The notes under the pieces were generated by a model that saw nothing but the letters and a program-made list of their open reading frames with translations, was not told the origin of the DNA and did no database searches. DNA of 64,000 nucleotides. Source: Zobellia uliginosa (GTDB lineage: Bacteria; Bacteroidota; Bacteroidia; Flavobacteriales; Flavobacteriaceae). Below are positions 10,701 through 19,337 of the stretch, piece after piece (within the stretch, counting starts at the first letter, position 1; every line of letters starts with the position of its first letter). The position numbers and the translations under genes are program-made. The stretch spans positions 55,542 to 119,541 of the forward strand of contig NZ_FTOB01000009.1 in assembly GCF_900156625.1 (NCBI RefSeq). The letters are read 5' to 3'.

Positions 10701-10851
10701 CTACAACGTTACCCGTTATTTCTTTGTCTTTCGCATCCGTAGGGAATGGCGATTTGTAGTTTGCATTCGCGTTATACGCAAAAGCAACACAGCAGATTAA
10801 AAAGCCGACAACCTTGGCTTTAGGGAACATGCCCCTAATTTGTTTCATCAT
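7744..10851 (-). CDS. SusC/RagA-family TonB-dependent receptor (PUL1)
   Basis: 1035 residues. A signal peptide is followed by a carboxypeptidase-like regulatory domain (ITGNVVDDQGIPLPGASIVI, FDGNFTLQV, ISYLGYKTQEV; about residues 43-115). Then come a TonB-box-like EGVMVVGYGKQK and the plug (GKVAGVQI, VRIRGTGTFGNNDPLYVIDG, ILKDAAASAIYGARAANGVI). The rest is the 22-strand barrel, ending in an aromatic-poor LVLGVNLSL. It forms the outer-membrane channel that, with SusD, imports oligosaccharides using energy from TonB. It is the first structural gene of PUL1; a hairpin lies in its leader, and the regulator upstream probably controls it. Confidence 0.96.
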   Translation of the reverse strand: MMKQIRGMFPKAKVVGFLICCVAFAYNANANYKSPFPTDAKDKEITGNVVDDQGIPLPGASIVIKGTMKGTSADFDGNFTLQVPEGDAVLVISYLGYKTQEVSVGTSSHIMVQMEPEANSLEGVMVVGYGKQKVKDLTGSVGFVNESVLKESSVPTVSQALQGKVAGVQITADSGEPGGGIAVRIRGTGTFGNNDPLYVIDGFPTKSGISSVNPSDIASISILKDAAASAIYGARAANGVIIITTKKGKAGVSKINIESYYGFQQAANQIDVLNSHDYVMITKEAYRNSGLPDDEFWGDPSEYGPGTANPTDTNWQDEVFRNAPIQNHQFTFSGGSEKSDYLFSLGYYGLEGIVVGSGFERISARINGSTKFSDKFKVGTNLSLTTNTQDVVPDDHSWTSVLFGALRERPMVPVKDANGDWGGNIGPAEYVGDGGNPLRLALLNYDSRKSYRVLGNSYLEYKPFKDFTFKSSFGYDFLYSKGKDFDPTYTEGSSQAIQNQLSETSSIYTTWVWENTLNYTFDLGEDHHFDVLAGITKEENRYETLNASRKDFPNNQKYIWYLDAGTGTRDNSGGTSEYALMSYLGRLNYNFKNRYLFQANVRRDGSSRFGESNRFGTFPSVSAGWIMSEEGFYDNTKTFNYVKLRASYGKLGNQDIYSNYPWANNLDLVYYPFGTSQATVPGYAPNAASNPDVTWETTIQSNFGLDLKLFDSSVSLTADYFIKDTEDMLLTLPAPATSGYSTTAYTNVGKIRNSGIELALDYQSPSDKAFTYNIGGNFTKIRNEVKDLGSVDYIWSDQAYLGERWTRTEVGKPISQFFGYVADGLFQNDSDVAAHGMQPDAKPGDIRFVDVNEDGVLDDKDRTYIGDPNPDFTFSAYAQTNYKNVDFSVRLYGSYGNDIYNGMIRQIETASEPYNKWSNILNRWTGEGTSNSVPRVTRDDVNQNTRSSSRMIEDGSFIRIKNVQLGYSLPKSVLEKLKVDRLRFYVSAENLHTFTSYRGYDPEMYQTKGSRTDLGVDRAKYPVASSLVLGVNLSL

Positions 10852-10881
10852 AGATTTAAAATTTTAAGTTAGCTAGGTTCA

Positions 10882-10902
10882 AAAACCCGTTTGAACGGGC
10901 TT
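10882..10902 (-). promoter_or_regulatory. terminator-like hairpin in the susC (PUL1) leader
   Basis: Read on the minus strand, AAGCCCGTTCAAACGGGTTTT forms an ~8-bp stem with a T tract, about 30 bases before the susC start. Its position inside the likely 5' leader suggests attenuation or leader-RNA control. It could also be the terminator of a short transcript, or chance. No promoter matching TTTG/TAnnTTTG with good spacing was found nearby. Confidence 0.4.
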
Positions 10903-11094
10903 CGCAAACACCTTCCCAAAAGAATCGATTTGCTTCCGGTAAAATTATCGGAATGACCGGCCTTAAAACTTATACCTACGTATCAAATACTTGTAAAATA
11001 GTATCAGACCCCCATAAAACAAGGGCATTCGAAAGGTCGAACACGGTATACCATGATTTTACAAGAATGGAAAAGGGATTTTAGAGGGAAGGTA

Positions 11095-14000
11095 TTATTT
11101 GCCTTTTTTGTACTCTTTGGGGCTACATCCGTAGGCCTCTTTGAAGCATCTGGAAAAATAACTGGCCTCTTTGAAACCGGAAAGAAAGGCTATTTCCGAG
11201 ATCTGGAATTTTCCTTCCTCAAGAAGCAGAACCGCATACTTTAGGCGAATTGATTTAATAAAATTATTAGGGGTAAGTCCGGTCAAAGCCTTCACCTTCC
11301 TAAACAATTGGGCCCGACTGACACCGACCTCCGTAGCCAGTTTTTCCAAGGTCAGGTTTTGATCTTGTATATTCTCTTCGATCGTTTGCTTCAATTTCCA
11401 CAAAAGCTTTTCATCTATTGACGTCACGGTCACTTCCGACGGCTCTAAGATTTTGGCATTTTGAAACATCAAACGAAGCTTTTCTCGGCTTTTGATCAGG
11501 TTGTTGATCTTGGCGATCAAGATATCCTTGTTAAACGGTTTGGTCAAATAGGCATCAGCCCCTGAGTTTATACCTTCTACTATTTGCTGATCGAAGGCCC
11601 GGGCGGTAAGCATAATTATTGGGATATGGCTCGTTTCGAAATCACCTTTTATCTTTTTGCACAGATCAAGTCCGTTCATCTCGGGCATCAAGATATCACT
11701 AACCACCACATCCGGGGTTATTTCCCTGATCAAATCGACTCCCTCCACGCCATTGATGGCCGTATATACGTTAAAATTATGCTGTAGGATCCGTTTTAAG
11801 TACATACGGAGTTCGTCGTTATCTTCAACAATGGCCACACTATAGTCTTTAAGCTCGCCAACGGCCAACGCCTCTTCCTGAACGGGCGCCTGAAATATAT
11901 CGGCGCCGGACGTAGGGGGAACGATCGAGGGCAATACCTTGTTCGATACTTTGTACAAATCTTTGTTCTTGGGCAGGAGTACCACAAAAGACGCCCCCTT
12001 ATTCTTTTTTGATTTCAACAAGACAGAGCCAAAGTGCATTTCCGACAGCTGTTTGACCATATACAGGCCTATTCCCGTTCCCGAATTTGTTGTGTCATCT
12101 TGATAAAAGCGATCAAAAACATCACGTACGTGTTCTTCCGAAATCCCTACCCCATTGTCGTCTACCTTCAAAAAAATATGGTTATCGGGATCGGGGTAAT
12201 CCTTTTCACCACAGATGAGCTTATACTTTTTCCCTCCAAACCTTTTCTTCTTAGTACTTAAAGCCCCTATGGACACCTTTACCTGCCCCCCATGTTGTAC
12301 GGCCTTGAACGCATTTGACAATAAGTTGTACAAAATCTTCTCTACCTTATCGTGATCGTAGAACATCAACAAGGGCTCTTTTGGCAGTTTCACCTTATAC
12401 TTAACATTCTTTATCTTAGAAACATGTAGAAACGAATGGCTAATGACCCGAACACTCTCGACGATATCCCCTTCACTTATATCCAATTCCAATTTCCCGT
12501 ATTCGTATTTTCTAAAATCCATGATTTGGTCGACCAACCTTCGCAACCGTTCCACATTGGTTCTCACAATACCTAGCAATTCACTGTCTTGGCTAGCCCT
12601 TTTTTGTTGGATCAAACTTTGAATAGGGTCGGATATCAGCGATAGGGGCGTTCGAAGTTCATGGGAAATATTGGTAAAGAATATTAGCTTTGATTCGTAT
12701 ATTTCCGAAAGTTTTTTCCGTTCAATTTCCTGTATTTTCACTTCGTTCCTACTGTCTCTGTTCTTCACTAGGACAAATACGAAAGCCATAACGATCCCGG
12801 CGGCAAGCAAGTACCAAAAGAGTTTCATCCACCATGTGGCATACCAGGCCGGTAGTACCTGTATTTCAAAAACAAGTTCCTCGGTATTCCAAACCCCATC
12901 ATTATTGGTACCCAAAAGATGAAACCTATAATCGCCCTGGGGAAGATTCGCATAGTTAATGGACCTTTCGTTACCTAAAAAACGCCAGTCGTTATCGACC
13001 CCGATCAATTTACACTTATAGGTGTTATTACTGGAATACGGCAAATGCAAGGCCGCAAATTCGAGTCCTACCGTATTTTGTTTCGCTCCCAGTCGAATGC
13101 CCTTGGCATAGGATATTTCTTCGGACAGTATTTCACTTCCATCATTTACCTTGATCGGTTTACCATTGACGATCAAACGGGTCAAAACAAGGTTCGGCCT
13201 ATAGTCGTTTTTACTGATATCGATCGAAGAATCGTAACTATTCAAGCCATTTGCCCCACCGAAATAGAAGTTCCCCGACTTGCCCGCATATACCGAGTTG
13301 CCATTGAATTCTAAAGATTGCAGACCATCTTTTACACCATAACGTTCCAGTTTGGAAGTATCGAAATTATAGGTAAATATTCCGTTATTGGAACTCGCCC
13401 AAAGGGTATTCTTGGCTTTATCGTACAATAAACCATATACATAACCCCTACCTAGGTTCAACACATCTGACGAACTGTTCAATGGGAAGAAGGGTTTTAT
13501 TTCCTTTTTTGAAAAATCGATTTCACAAATTCCAAAATTGGTCCCCACCATAATTTTATTGTCGGCAACCTCGCATAGATTATAGGATTCATAGTTCTCA
13601 AAGTATTTCTTATAGGCCTTGTCTATCCTGATAATCTTAAAATTCAACGGCTTGCCCAAATTGCCGTATTTTGAAATTTGAATACTATAGTCTTTATACT
13701 CCAAATAGGCCACCCTTCCGTTCAGTGTCCCGAACCAGATGCTTCCATTACTGTCTAGCAATAAGGAATAGATAATTTTATTGTCTAGGGAAGTTCCGAT
13801 GGAGGTATTGGTAATCTGTCTGAGCTTTCCTGCTACATCATATACGTATAATCCGCTTGCCGTACTGATCCATTTGTTCCCATCTTTATCCTCTAAAATG
13901 GAGTAAACACGCTTACCGGGCAGAAGACTCGCCTTGTTATGGTAAAAATGTGCTTTTAGATCTTGCTCGCCCCCTACGAACTTATCTACGATAAAGATTC

Positions 14001-15276
14001 CACCTTGTGTACCGATCCATATGGCTCCCTTCCTATCCTGAATTATTGACCTCACATGTCCCAATGCACCATTCGTATCGGAGTCAACCTGTATTTGGTC
14101 TTCCGAATTCAGTACAAAAAGCCCCTTTCCCCGGGTTCCTAGCCATAAATTATGGTCGGCATCTTCAAGAATTCCGTGAACATTGACAATATCGGCCCCT
14201 GCCTGTCCTTCCTTATCGATTTTATTGATCGTGCGAAACCTACCGTCCAAGGTAATCACGGTATTAACGCCGGCATCGGTACCGACTACGATCATTCCTG
14301 AAGGATCTTCATAGAGTGTTCTGATATAATCGTTTTTCAATACATTGGCCCGATTGATCTTATGCCGGTAATTTCTCCAATTTGCATTTTGTTTATTGTA
14401 CACGAACAAGCCTTCTCCCTCGGTACCTATCCAAATATTTCCCTTTATGTCTTCCAAAAAATTGTTGACCTGAACCGGGCGTGGCCAATTTTCGTACTTA
14501 TCGTAAATGGCCTGGGCCTTAATCGATAGTCGATCGTCTTCCGCGCTAACCTTCAAATCGGAAAAATAGGTCTCCCCCCCTGAAAAGATCAGCAACTCCC
14601 CAGAATTGGTAAGATGCAAGGTCTCTAAGTTTTCAAGGGAGCCTTTCCCCTTGTCAAGGCCTACATACATAGGTTCGGCCACATGGGAGTTTATCCTTAA
14701 AAGGAAAAGCCCTTTTGAAGTACGCAGTATTGCCCCTTCCGATATGGCAATGATTTGGTGTACTTCGGGATGGTCGTCGGCCGTAGTGCTATATCCCTTA
14801 AAATCGATTTCTTGAATCGCGTAAGAACCACTGGGGTCAAGAAGAACCCAAAAGAGTCCGTTTGTCGTGCCCACATACATTCCCTTTTTATTGAAACCAA
14901 TATCTACACTCGTTATATAACTACTTCGTTTCGGATTGCTTTCCGACGGAAAAATGTAGGCAAAGCTGCGATTGGTCTTATTAAAGAGATTTAGCCCATT
15001 TTTGGTGCCTACCACCAAATAGTCATGTATTCCGTTAAGGGTTGTTACCCAAGGGTTGCTCAGTCCTGTTTTACCATTAAAAGTATTCGGGAAGACCTCA
15101 TAATCATAGCCGTTATATTGATACAGGCCATCCATTTTGCCGATCCACAAAAATCCTTTTTTATCCTTGTAAAAAGAAGAGGCCACATTGTCCGTGATGC
15201 TGAGTTCATTGTTGAGTACACTGATCTTATAATCAAAACCCTGTGCCAAGCAAGAAGCTATAGTCGACAAGGCCAA
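11095..15276 (-). CDS. hybrid two-component system regulator (HTCS) of PUL1
   Basis: About 1393 residues in one chain. The N-terminal ~720 residues are two-component-regulator propeller repeats (GFLWIGKMDGLYQYNG, NIWIGTEGEGLF, NLWLGTRGKGLF, SIWFGTLNG), followed by a Y_Y_Y domain (~730-805) and a membrane helix (WWMKLFWYLLAAGIVMAFVF, ~812-835). The cytoplasmic part has a HisKA box with phospho-accepting His in FTNISHELRTPLSLI (~868), an ATPase with NGVGI and GTGIGLYMV (~1045-1070), a receiver with VSDILMPEMNG (~1195), and a C-terminal AraC helix-turn-helix pair. Such proteins sense oligosaccharides in the periplasm and switch on the adjacent susC operon. The given start is TTG; no ATG or GTG occurs in the open frame. 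The signal peptide continues upstream to an ATA codon at 15307-15309 that would make an ideal start. Confidence 0.93.
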   Translation of the reverse strand: MALSTIASCLAQGFDYKISVLNNELSITDNVASSFYKDKKGFLWIGKMDGLYQYNGYDYEVFPNTFNGKTGLSNPWVTTLNGIHDYLVVGTKNGLNLFNKTNRSFAYIFPSESNPKRSSYITSVDIGFNKKGMYVGTTNGLFWVLLDPSGSYAIQEIDFKGYSTTADDHPEVHQIIAISEGAILRTSKGLFLLRINSHVAEPMYVGLDKGKGSLENLETLHLTNSGELLIFSGGETYFSDLKVSAEDDRLSIKAQAIYDKYENWPRPVQVNNFLEDIKGNIWIGTEGEGLFVYNKQNANWRNYRHKINRANVLKNDYIRTLYEDPSGMIVVGTDAGVNTVITLDGRFRTINKIDKEGQAGADIVNVHGILEDADHNLWLGTRGKGLFVLNSEDQIQVDSDTNGALGHVRSIIQDRKGAIWIGTQGGIFIVDKFVGGEQDLKAHFYHNKASLLPGKRVYSILEDKDGNKWISTASGLYVYDVAGKLRQITNTSIGTSLDNKIIYSLLLDSNGSIWFGTLNGRVAYLEYKDYSIQISKYGNLGKPLNFKIIRIDKAYKKYFENYESYNLCEVADNKIMVGTNFGICEIDFSKKEIKPFFPLNSSSDVLNLGRGYVYGLLYDKAKNTLWASSNNGIFTYNFDTSKLERYGVKDGLQSLEFNGNSVYAGKSGNFYFGGANGLNSYDSSIDISKNDYRPNLVLTRLIVNGKPIKVNDGSEILSEEISYAKGIRLGAKQNTVGLEFAALHLPYSSNNTYKCKLIGVDNDWRFLGNERSINYANLPQGDYRFHLLGTNNDGVWNTEELVFEIQVLPAWYATWWMKLFWYLLAAGIVMAFVFVLVKNRDSRNEVKIQEIERKKLSEIYESKLIFFTNISHELRTPLSLISDPIQSLIQQKRASQDSELLGIVRTNVERLRRLVDQIMDFRKYEYGKLELDISEGDIVESVRVISHSFLHVSKIKNVKYKVKLPKEPLLMFYDHDKVEKILYNLLSNAFKAVQHGGQVKVSIGALSTKKKRFGGKKYKLICGEKDYPDPDNHIFLKVDDNGVGISEEHVRDVFDRFYQDDTTNSGTGIGLYMVKQLSEMHFGSVLLKSKKNKGASFVVLLPKNKDLYKVSNKVLPSIVPPTSGADIFQAPVQEEALAVGELKDYSVAIVEDNDELRMYLKRILQHNFNVYTAINGVEGVDLIREITPDVVVSDILMPEMNGLDLCKKIKGDFETSHIPIIMLTARAFDQQIVEGINSGADAYLTKPFNKDILIAKINNLIKSREKLRLMFQNAKILEPSEVTVTSIDEKLLWKLKQTIEENIQDQNLTLEKLATEVGVSRAQLFRKVKALTGLTPNNFIKSIRLKYAVLLLEEGKFQISEIAFLSGFKEASYFSRCFKEAYGCSPKEYKKGK

Positions 15277-15702
15277 CAGGCTTGTATATAGCAGGTTTTT
15301 GATGCGTATTGATTTTGACAGAGAGGAAAATAAATTAAAGTAAGACAGGGAAAACGGTTTAAAAATGCGTTAATATTGGGGTTACTACCAGCTTTAGTCA
15401 TGGCGCGGACTTCCCCTTTTTAGTATATGGCTAAATTCATAAAATTATAATTAACCATGAAGGTTCTGGAAGGAATTCTTCCGTAAAGATCCATTAGTTT
15501 TTTTATTGGCCCGATCCACCTGATTTTCCGTCCTCATTTTTCTTCCAAGAACTGTCTACTTTCCCTACATGTAGATCCATTTCACCAAGAACCGACTTAC
15601 ATCTTAGATATGGCACGTTAGACGAATATTCTATTTCTTTTTCTCGATTTATGGTACTTTCTGCCAAGTTCTCAAGATAAAACCAAGCCAAAACCAAAAT
15701 AC
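15277..15702. other. intergenic region upstream of the PUL1 regulator
   Basis: The part from 15277 to about 15309 is in frame with the regulator and encodes IRIKNLLYTSLL on the minus strand, the basic and hydrophobic start of its signal peptide. The frame stays open to 15369 without ATG, GTG or TTG. The remainder should hold the promoters of the regulator and of the small plus-strand gene at 15703. No convincing promoter or RNA gene was seen. Confidence 0.5.
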
Positions 15703-16011
15703 ATGCCTATAGACGGTTCTCCACTTATTGAATACACAAAACACTATCCTTCCATTGCATTTGATGTGCGATATTCCTATCGCAAAAACAAAATGGGAAT
15801 GTTATATTTTGCCGCCCAACCATTGGAATCGAAGGATGAGGCGTGCTATGATTACGACTTTTTATACGGGCAGATCAACGGGCAAATGCAATTGCAGATC
15901 GGATTTAAAGATTTTCTCTTTCCGATGACCAAGGATTTTCATCACCGCTTAGACATGCTCTATGACACCCTTATGGAAGAGTATGTAGACTTCATCCATT
16001 CACAATTGTAA
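15703..16011 (+). CDS. small protein of unknown function (102 aa)
   Basis: I do not recognise a family. The protein begins MPIDGSPLIEYTKHYPSIAF, is rich in Tyr, Asp and Phe, has no signal peptide or membrane segment, and reads like a folded soluble domain with alternating beta text (VRYSYRKNKMGMLYFAAQ, QMQLQIGFKDFLF) and a C-terminal helix (HRLDMLYDTLMEEYVDFIH). Codon use resembles the neighbours. A clear terminator follows 83 bases after the stop on the same strand, which supports a real transcript. It stands alone between PUL1 and the ribonucleotide reductase genes. Confidence 0.6.
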   Translation: MPIDGSPLIEYTKHYPSIAFDVRYSYRKNKMGMLYFAAQPLESKDEACYDYDFLYGQINGQMQLQIGFKDFLFPMTKDFHHRLDMLYDTLMEEYVDFIHSQL

Positions 16012-16094
16012 AACGGAACAAGCATTAATGTTCCTTAGATGAATCGGTATTTTCGGGCCGCTATAATCAAGCTACCTAAGGGATGTAACACAAT

Positions 16095-16129
16095 AAAGGT
16101 CGGCTTTGATGGCCGACCTTTATCTTTTT
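16095..16129 (+). terminator. intrinsic terminator
   Basis: A perfect 10-bp stem (AAAGGTCGGC at 16095-16104, complement at 16112-16121) with a 7-base loop is followed by ATCTTTTT. It ends the small gene at 15703-16011. Confidence 0.85.
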
Positions 16130-16277
16130 AAAACATTTGCGTTTGCTATGTTGCCCTTACTCCCTTAAAAAAAACCGAACTACTTCGCCTTAAGGATAAT
16201 CTTGGCCCGCCTTTATTGACGAACTGCCAATGGCGGTTCGAAAAGGCCTATACTAACGCACTGCCCATTTTATTGTT

Positions 16278-18062
16278 CTATGCTTCGCAGCTCGCACATT
16301 CTTTTTTCTGCTTGAATTTTTGGGCCGCATTCATACTATGTTGATAGTAGAGTGATTTTAACCCAAGTTTCCATGCCGTAACGTGGATCTTATTGATTTC
16401 CTTTACGGGCATATCGGGATGGACGATTATATTCACCGATTGTCCTTGGTCAATATGGTTTTGACGGTTGGCCGCTTGGTATATGATATCCAATTGATCT
16501 ATTTCCGAATACGTTTTAAACACATCCTTTTCCTCTTCCGATAAAAAGTCCAAGTGCTGTACAGACCCGTCCCGCTCACGAATACTACGCCATATTTCGG
16601 TGGTATTCATTCCCTTTTCCTCCAACAATTCCAATAGGAAAGGGTTTTTAATCGTCGTTTTGACCTTAGCGATATCCTTGACGTAAATATTCGACCAGAT
16701 AGGCTCGATACCTTGCGAGACTTGACCCAAGATAAAAGCCGAAGAAGTGGTCGGGGCAATGGCATTAAGAGTGGCATTTCTTCTACCATAGCCCTTAAGA
16801 ATGGCCGGTTCACCAAATTTATCGGCCAAAGCCTCCGAAGCTTGGTACGATTTTTCTTTTATTTTCTTGAATATTTCACTGTTCAAGTTATATGCTTCTT
16901 GACTATTGAAGGCCAATCTCTTGGACTGCAACAGCGAATGCCATCCTAAGACACCTAAACCAAGGGCACGGTTGTCTTTGGCAAAATTGTAGGCACGTTC
17001 CATAAAGAGAAAGGTCTGTCGGTCTTCACGGCTATCGGAGTCGCGATACCTTTCCAATTTTTCAATAAATTCCGTAATAACGGCATCCAAGAAAAACACC
17101 ATGGTCTCTACGGCATCGGTATCTTTCCACTTCTCATAATGAAGTACGTTCAATGAAGACAAGACACATACGAACGACCAGTTGTCGTTTGAAGGCAACA
17201 TGATTTCGGTACAAAGGTTACTGGCATAGATAGGTAAGTCCTTATCTCGGTAAACATCCGACGCACCGTTATTGGCGTTATCGCTAAAGAATATGTACGG
17301 ATATCCCATCTCTCCCCTTCTTTGCAAGACTTTGGCCCAAATAGAACGTTTTTCTACATCGCCATCGATCATTTCCTGCATCCAGGCATTGGTTACGGTT
17401 ACCCCGTGGGTAAGTTCTTGAATAGGGTTTCCTTCGGTACCAATTTCCAAAAACTCCATAATATCCGGGTGTTCGATTGGCAAGTATGGAGAAAAGCGAC
17501 CACGACGTATAGACCCTTGACTTACGACATCGACCATTGATTCAAAAAGCTGCATAATGTGTACGGCACCAGAAGCCTGTCCATTATTCTTAACCTCGGC
17601 ACCACGATGTCTGATCTTACCAAAATAACCGGAGGTACCCCCACCGAGCTTCGACATCATTCCAACTTCCGATTGGGTAAAAAGAATATTCCCCATATCA
17701 TCGTCAACATGTGATCCGAAACAGCTAATAGGCAAGCCTCTTTCCTTTCCGAAATTTGACCATACGGGAGATGCCAAAGAGAAAAACCCTTCAGACATAT
17801 ACGCGTAAAATTTATCGGAAAACCCAGGCATTTGCAATAATTTCTCCGCTCTATCGGCAATCTCACGAATACGTTGTTCGGGAGTTACTCCTTCGGTCAA
17901 ATAACCTGAATTCAAAAAGTTACGACTGTGTTCGGTAAGCCATTCAAAACCTGTGTCCGACTCCTTTTTATGATCTCTAAGGGCTTGCTTTCTAGCGAGT
18001 ATAAGCTGATCGCCCTCAGAAGTTGTTGTTTTGTCTTGCTGGGTAGTGTTTAATTCATTCAT
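16278..18062 (-). CDS. nrdA: ribonucleoside-diphosphate reductase, large subunit
   Basis: 594 residues, a class I reductase catalytic subunit that makes deoxyribonucleotides in the cytosol. Visible signatures: LPISCFGSHVDDD (first active-site Cys), GGGTSGYFGKIR, NLCTEIMLPS (the Asn, thiyl-radical Cys and Glu of the active site), VCVLSSLN (second redox Cys), and a C-terminal ECASCEA tail whose two Cys shuttle electrons. It is much shorter than E. coli NrdA (~760) because the N-terminal ATP-cone is missing: the protein passes from a ~60-residue N-terminal tail straight into the catalytic core. The allosteric activity switch is on NrdB instead. The start directly abuts the nrdB stop, so the two are translationally close and surely cotranscribed. 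Confidence 0.96.
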   Translation of the reverse strand: MNELNTTQQDKTTTSEGDQLILARKQALRDHKKESDTGFEWLTEHSRNFLNSGYLTEGVTPEQRIREIADRAEKLLQMPGFSDKFYAYMSEGFFSLASPVWSNFGKERGLPISCFGSHVDDDMGNILFTQSEVGMMSKLGGGTSGYFGKIRHRGAEVKNNGQASGAVHIMQLFESMVDVVSQGSIRRGRFSPYLPIEHPDIMEFLEIGTEGNPIQELTHGVTVTNAWMQEMIDGDVEKRSIWAKVLQRRGEMGYPYIFFSDNANNGASDVYRDKDLPIYASNLCTEIMLPSNDNWSFVCVLSSLNVLHYEKWKDTDAVETMVFFLDAVITEFIEKLERYRDSDSREDRQTFLFMERAYNFAKDNRALGLGVLGWHSLLQSKRLAFNSQEAYNLNSEIFKKIKEKSYQASEALADKFGEPAILKGYGRRNATLNAIAPTTSSAFILGQVSQGIEPIWSNIYVKDIAKVKTTIKNPFLLELLEEKGMNTTEIWRSIRERDGSVQHLDFLSEEEKDVFKTYSEIDQLDIIYQAANRQNHIDQGQSVNIIVHPDMPVKEINKIHVTAWKLGLKSLYYQHSMNAAQKFKQKKECASCEA

Positions 18063-19337
18063 TTAAAAAAGGTCTTCACTGGTTATACTTTGTGTTCTTT
18101 TGCTATAGTTGATCGAGCGCTTCACGAAGAAATCGCCGTGTTTGGTACCTATGATCTCATCGTCGAACCATTCGGTTTCCGCCAATAGTTTTTCGTCTAC
18201 GTCGAATATGCTGTCGATTCCGATACTGGTCAATGAATTATTGAAACGGTTCTTGATAAATTCATTGACCACATCTTTGGGCAAGAAATCGAGTTCGCCC
18301 TTTTCAAAGATCCAATCCACGATTTGGCTTTCAGCCGTAAACGCCTCGCGGCACATTTGCTGAATCATGTTGTTATAATCCTCATTGAACCAATCTGGGT
18401 TTTCGTCCTTGATAATTTTAATGATATCAATACCGAAGTCGCCGTGAATCTGTTCTTCTTTTGATGTTGCCTCTACCACATTTGAAATACCTTTCAACAT
18501 GTTTTTATGTTTGTTGAAGGCCATGATTATCAAAAATTGGGAGAAAAGGGAAACGTGCTCGATAAACAAGGAGAACAATAAGATCGATTCTGCATATTCT
18601 TTATTGTCCTCACTTTTCGCATTCTTAAGTGCCGTTTCCAAATACTGTACCCGCTTCATTATGACCGGCTTTTTCTTTAAATTCTTGAACTCGGGGTTGA
18701 GTCCCAAAATCTCGAGCAAATGTGAATAAGCATCCGCATGACGTACTTCGCTTTCCGCAAAGGTCGACCCTACCGAGCCTATTTCAGGTTTGGGCATCTT
18801 ATGATAGATATCGCCCCAAAAACTCTTTACCGCCACTTCGATCTGTGAGATGGCCAACATGGTATTCTTAATTGCGCTTCTTTCGGACTCCGTCAGCCTA
18901 GTCTTGAAATCTTGAATATCACTGGTGAAATTAAATTCGGTATGAATCCAATACGAATGACGAATAGCGGGTACGTACTCGTACAACTGTGGATATTCGT
19001 ACGGTTTTAGATTAATACGCTTTTCAAAAATGTTGAGTTTCCTCTTTTGGGCCTGCTCGTTACGATATAGTATATATCCCTTGGCCACATCGAAAAACCC
19101 GCCTTCCATGAGTCTATTTTCCACAAAATCCTGTACCTCTTCTACCGTAGGTACATAATTCTCATCTAGCGCCTTTCGCTCTAGAAGTGAGACATGAACA
19201 TTGTTGGCTATTCGCTCCGCATCATCTGGGCCGCCATGGTCTACTGCCCTCATAGCTTTTAGAACAGCATCCGTTATTTTATGTAATTGAAAGGGTTTTT
19301 TGGTAAAATCCCGCTTAATAAGATGTGTGATTTCCAT
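18063..19337 (-). CDS. nrdB: ribonucleotide reductase small subunit with N-terminal ATP-cone
   Basis: 424 residues. Residues 1-~95 form an ATP-cone (LIKRDFTKKPFQLHKITDAV, VPTVEEVQDFVENRLMEGG, AKGYILYRNEQAQKRK), a domain normally found at the start of the large subunit. The ferritin-like radical domain follows. Candidate metal ligands are E167, E197, H200, E260, E295 and H298; Y204 sits four residues after H200, exactly as the radical Tyr122 follows His118 in E. coli. ATP and dATP binding to this cone is expected to control oligomerisation of NrdB, as described for Leeuwenhoekiella blandensis NrdB. The metal type (iron or manganese) cannot be told from sequence. It is first in the nrdBA operon; no NrdR box was recognised upstream. 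Confidence 0.96.
   Translation of the reverse strand: MEITHLIKRDFTKKPFQLHKITDAVLKAMRAVDHGGPDDAERIANNVHVSLLERKALDENYVPTVEEVQDFVENRLMEGGFFDVAKGYILYRNEQAQKRKLNIFEKRINLKPYEYPQLYEYVPAIRHSYWIHTEFNFTSDIQDFKTRLTESERSAIKNTMLAISQIEVAVKSFWGDIYHKMPKPEIGSVGSTFAESEVRHADAYSHLLEILGLNPEFKNLKKKPVIMKRVQYLETALKNAKSEDNKEYAESILLFSLFIEHVSLFSQFLIIMAFNKHKNMLKGISNVVEATSKEEQIHGDFGIDIIKIIKDENPDWFNEDYNNMIQQMCREAFTAESQIVDWIFEKGELDFLPKDVVNEFIKNRFNNSLTSIGIDSIFDVDEKLLAETEWFDDEIIGTKHGDFFVKRSINYSKRTQSITSEDLF

Noticed and set aside
15503..15697. 64-codon minus-strand frame divergent from the small gene at 15703
   Set aside because: No family, no signal or membrane features, low-complexity GKSGGSGQ end; probably chance.
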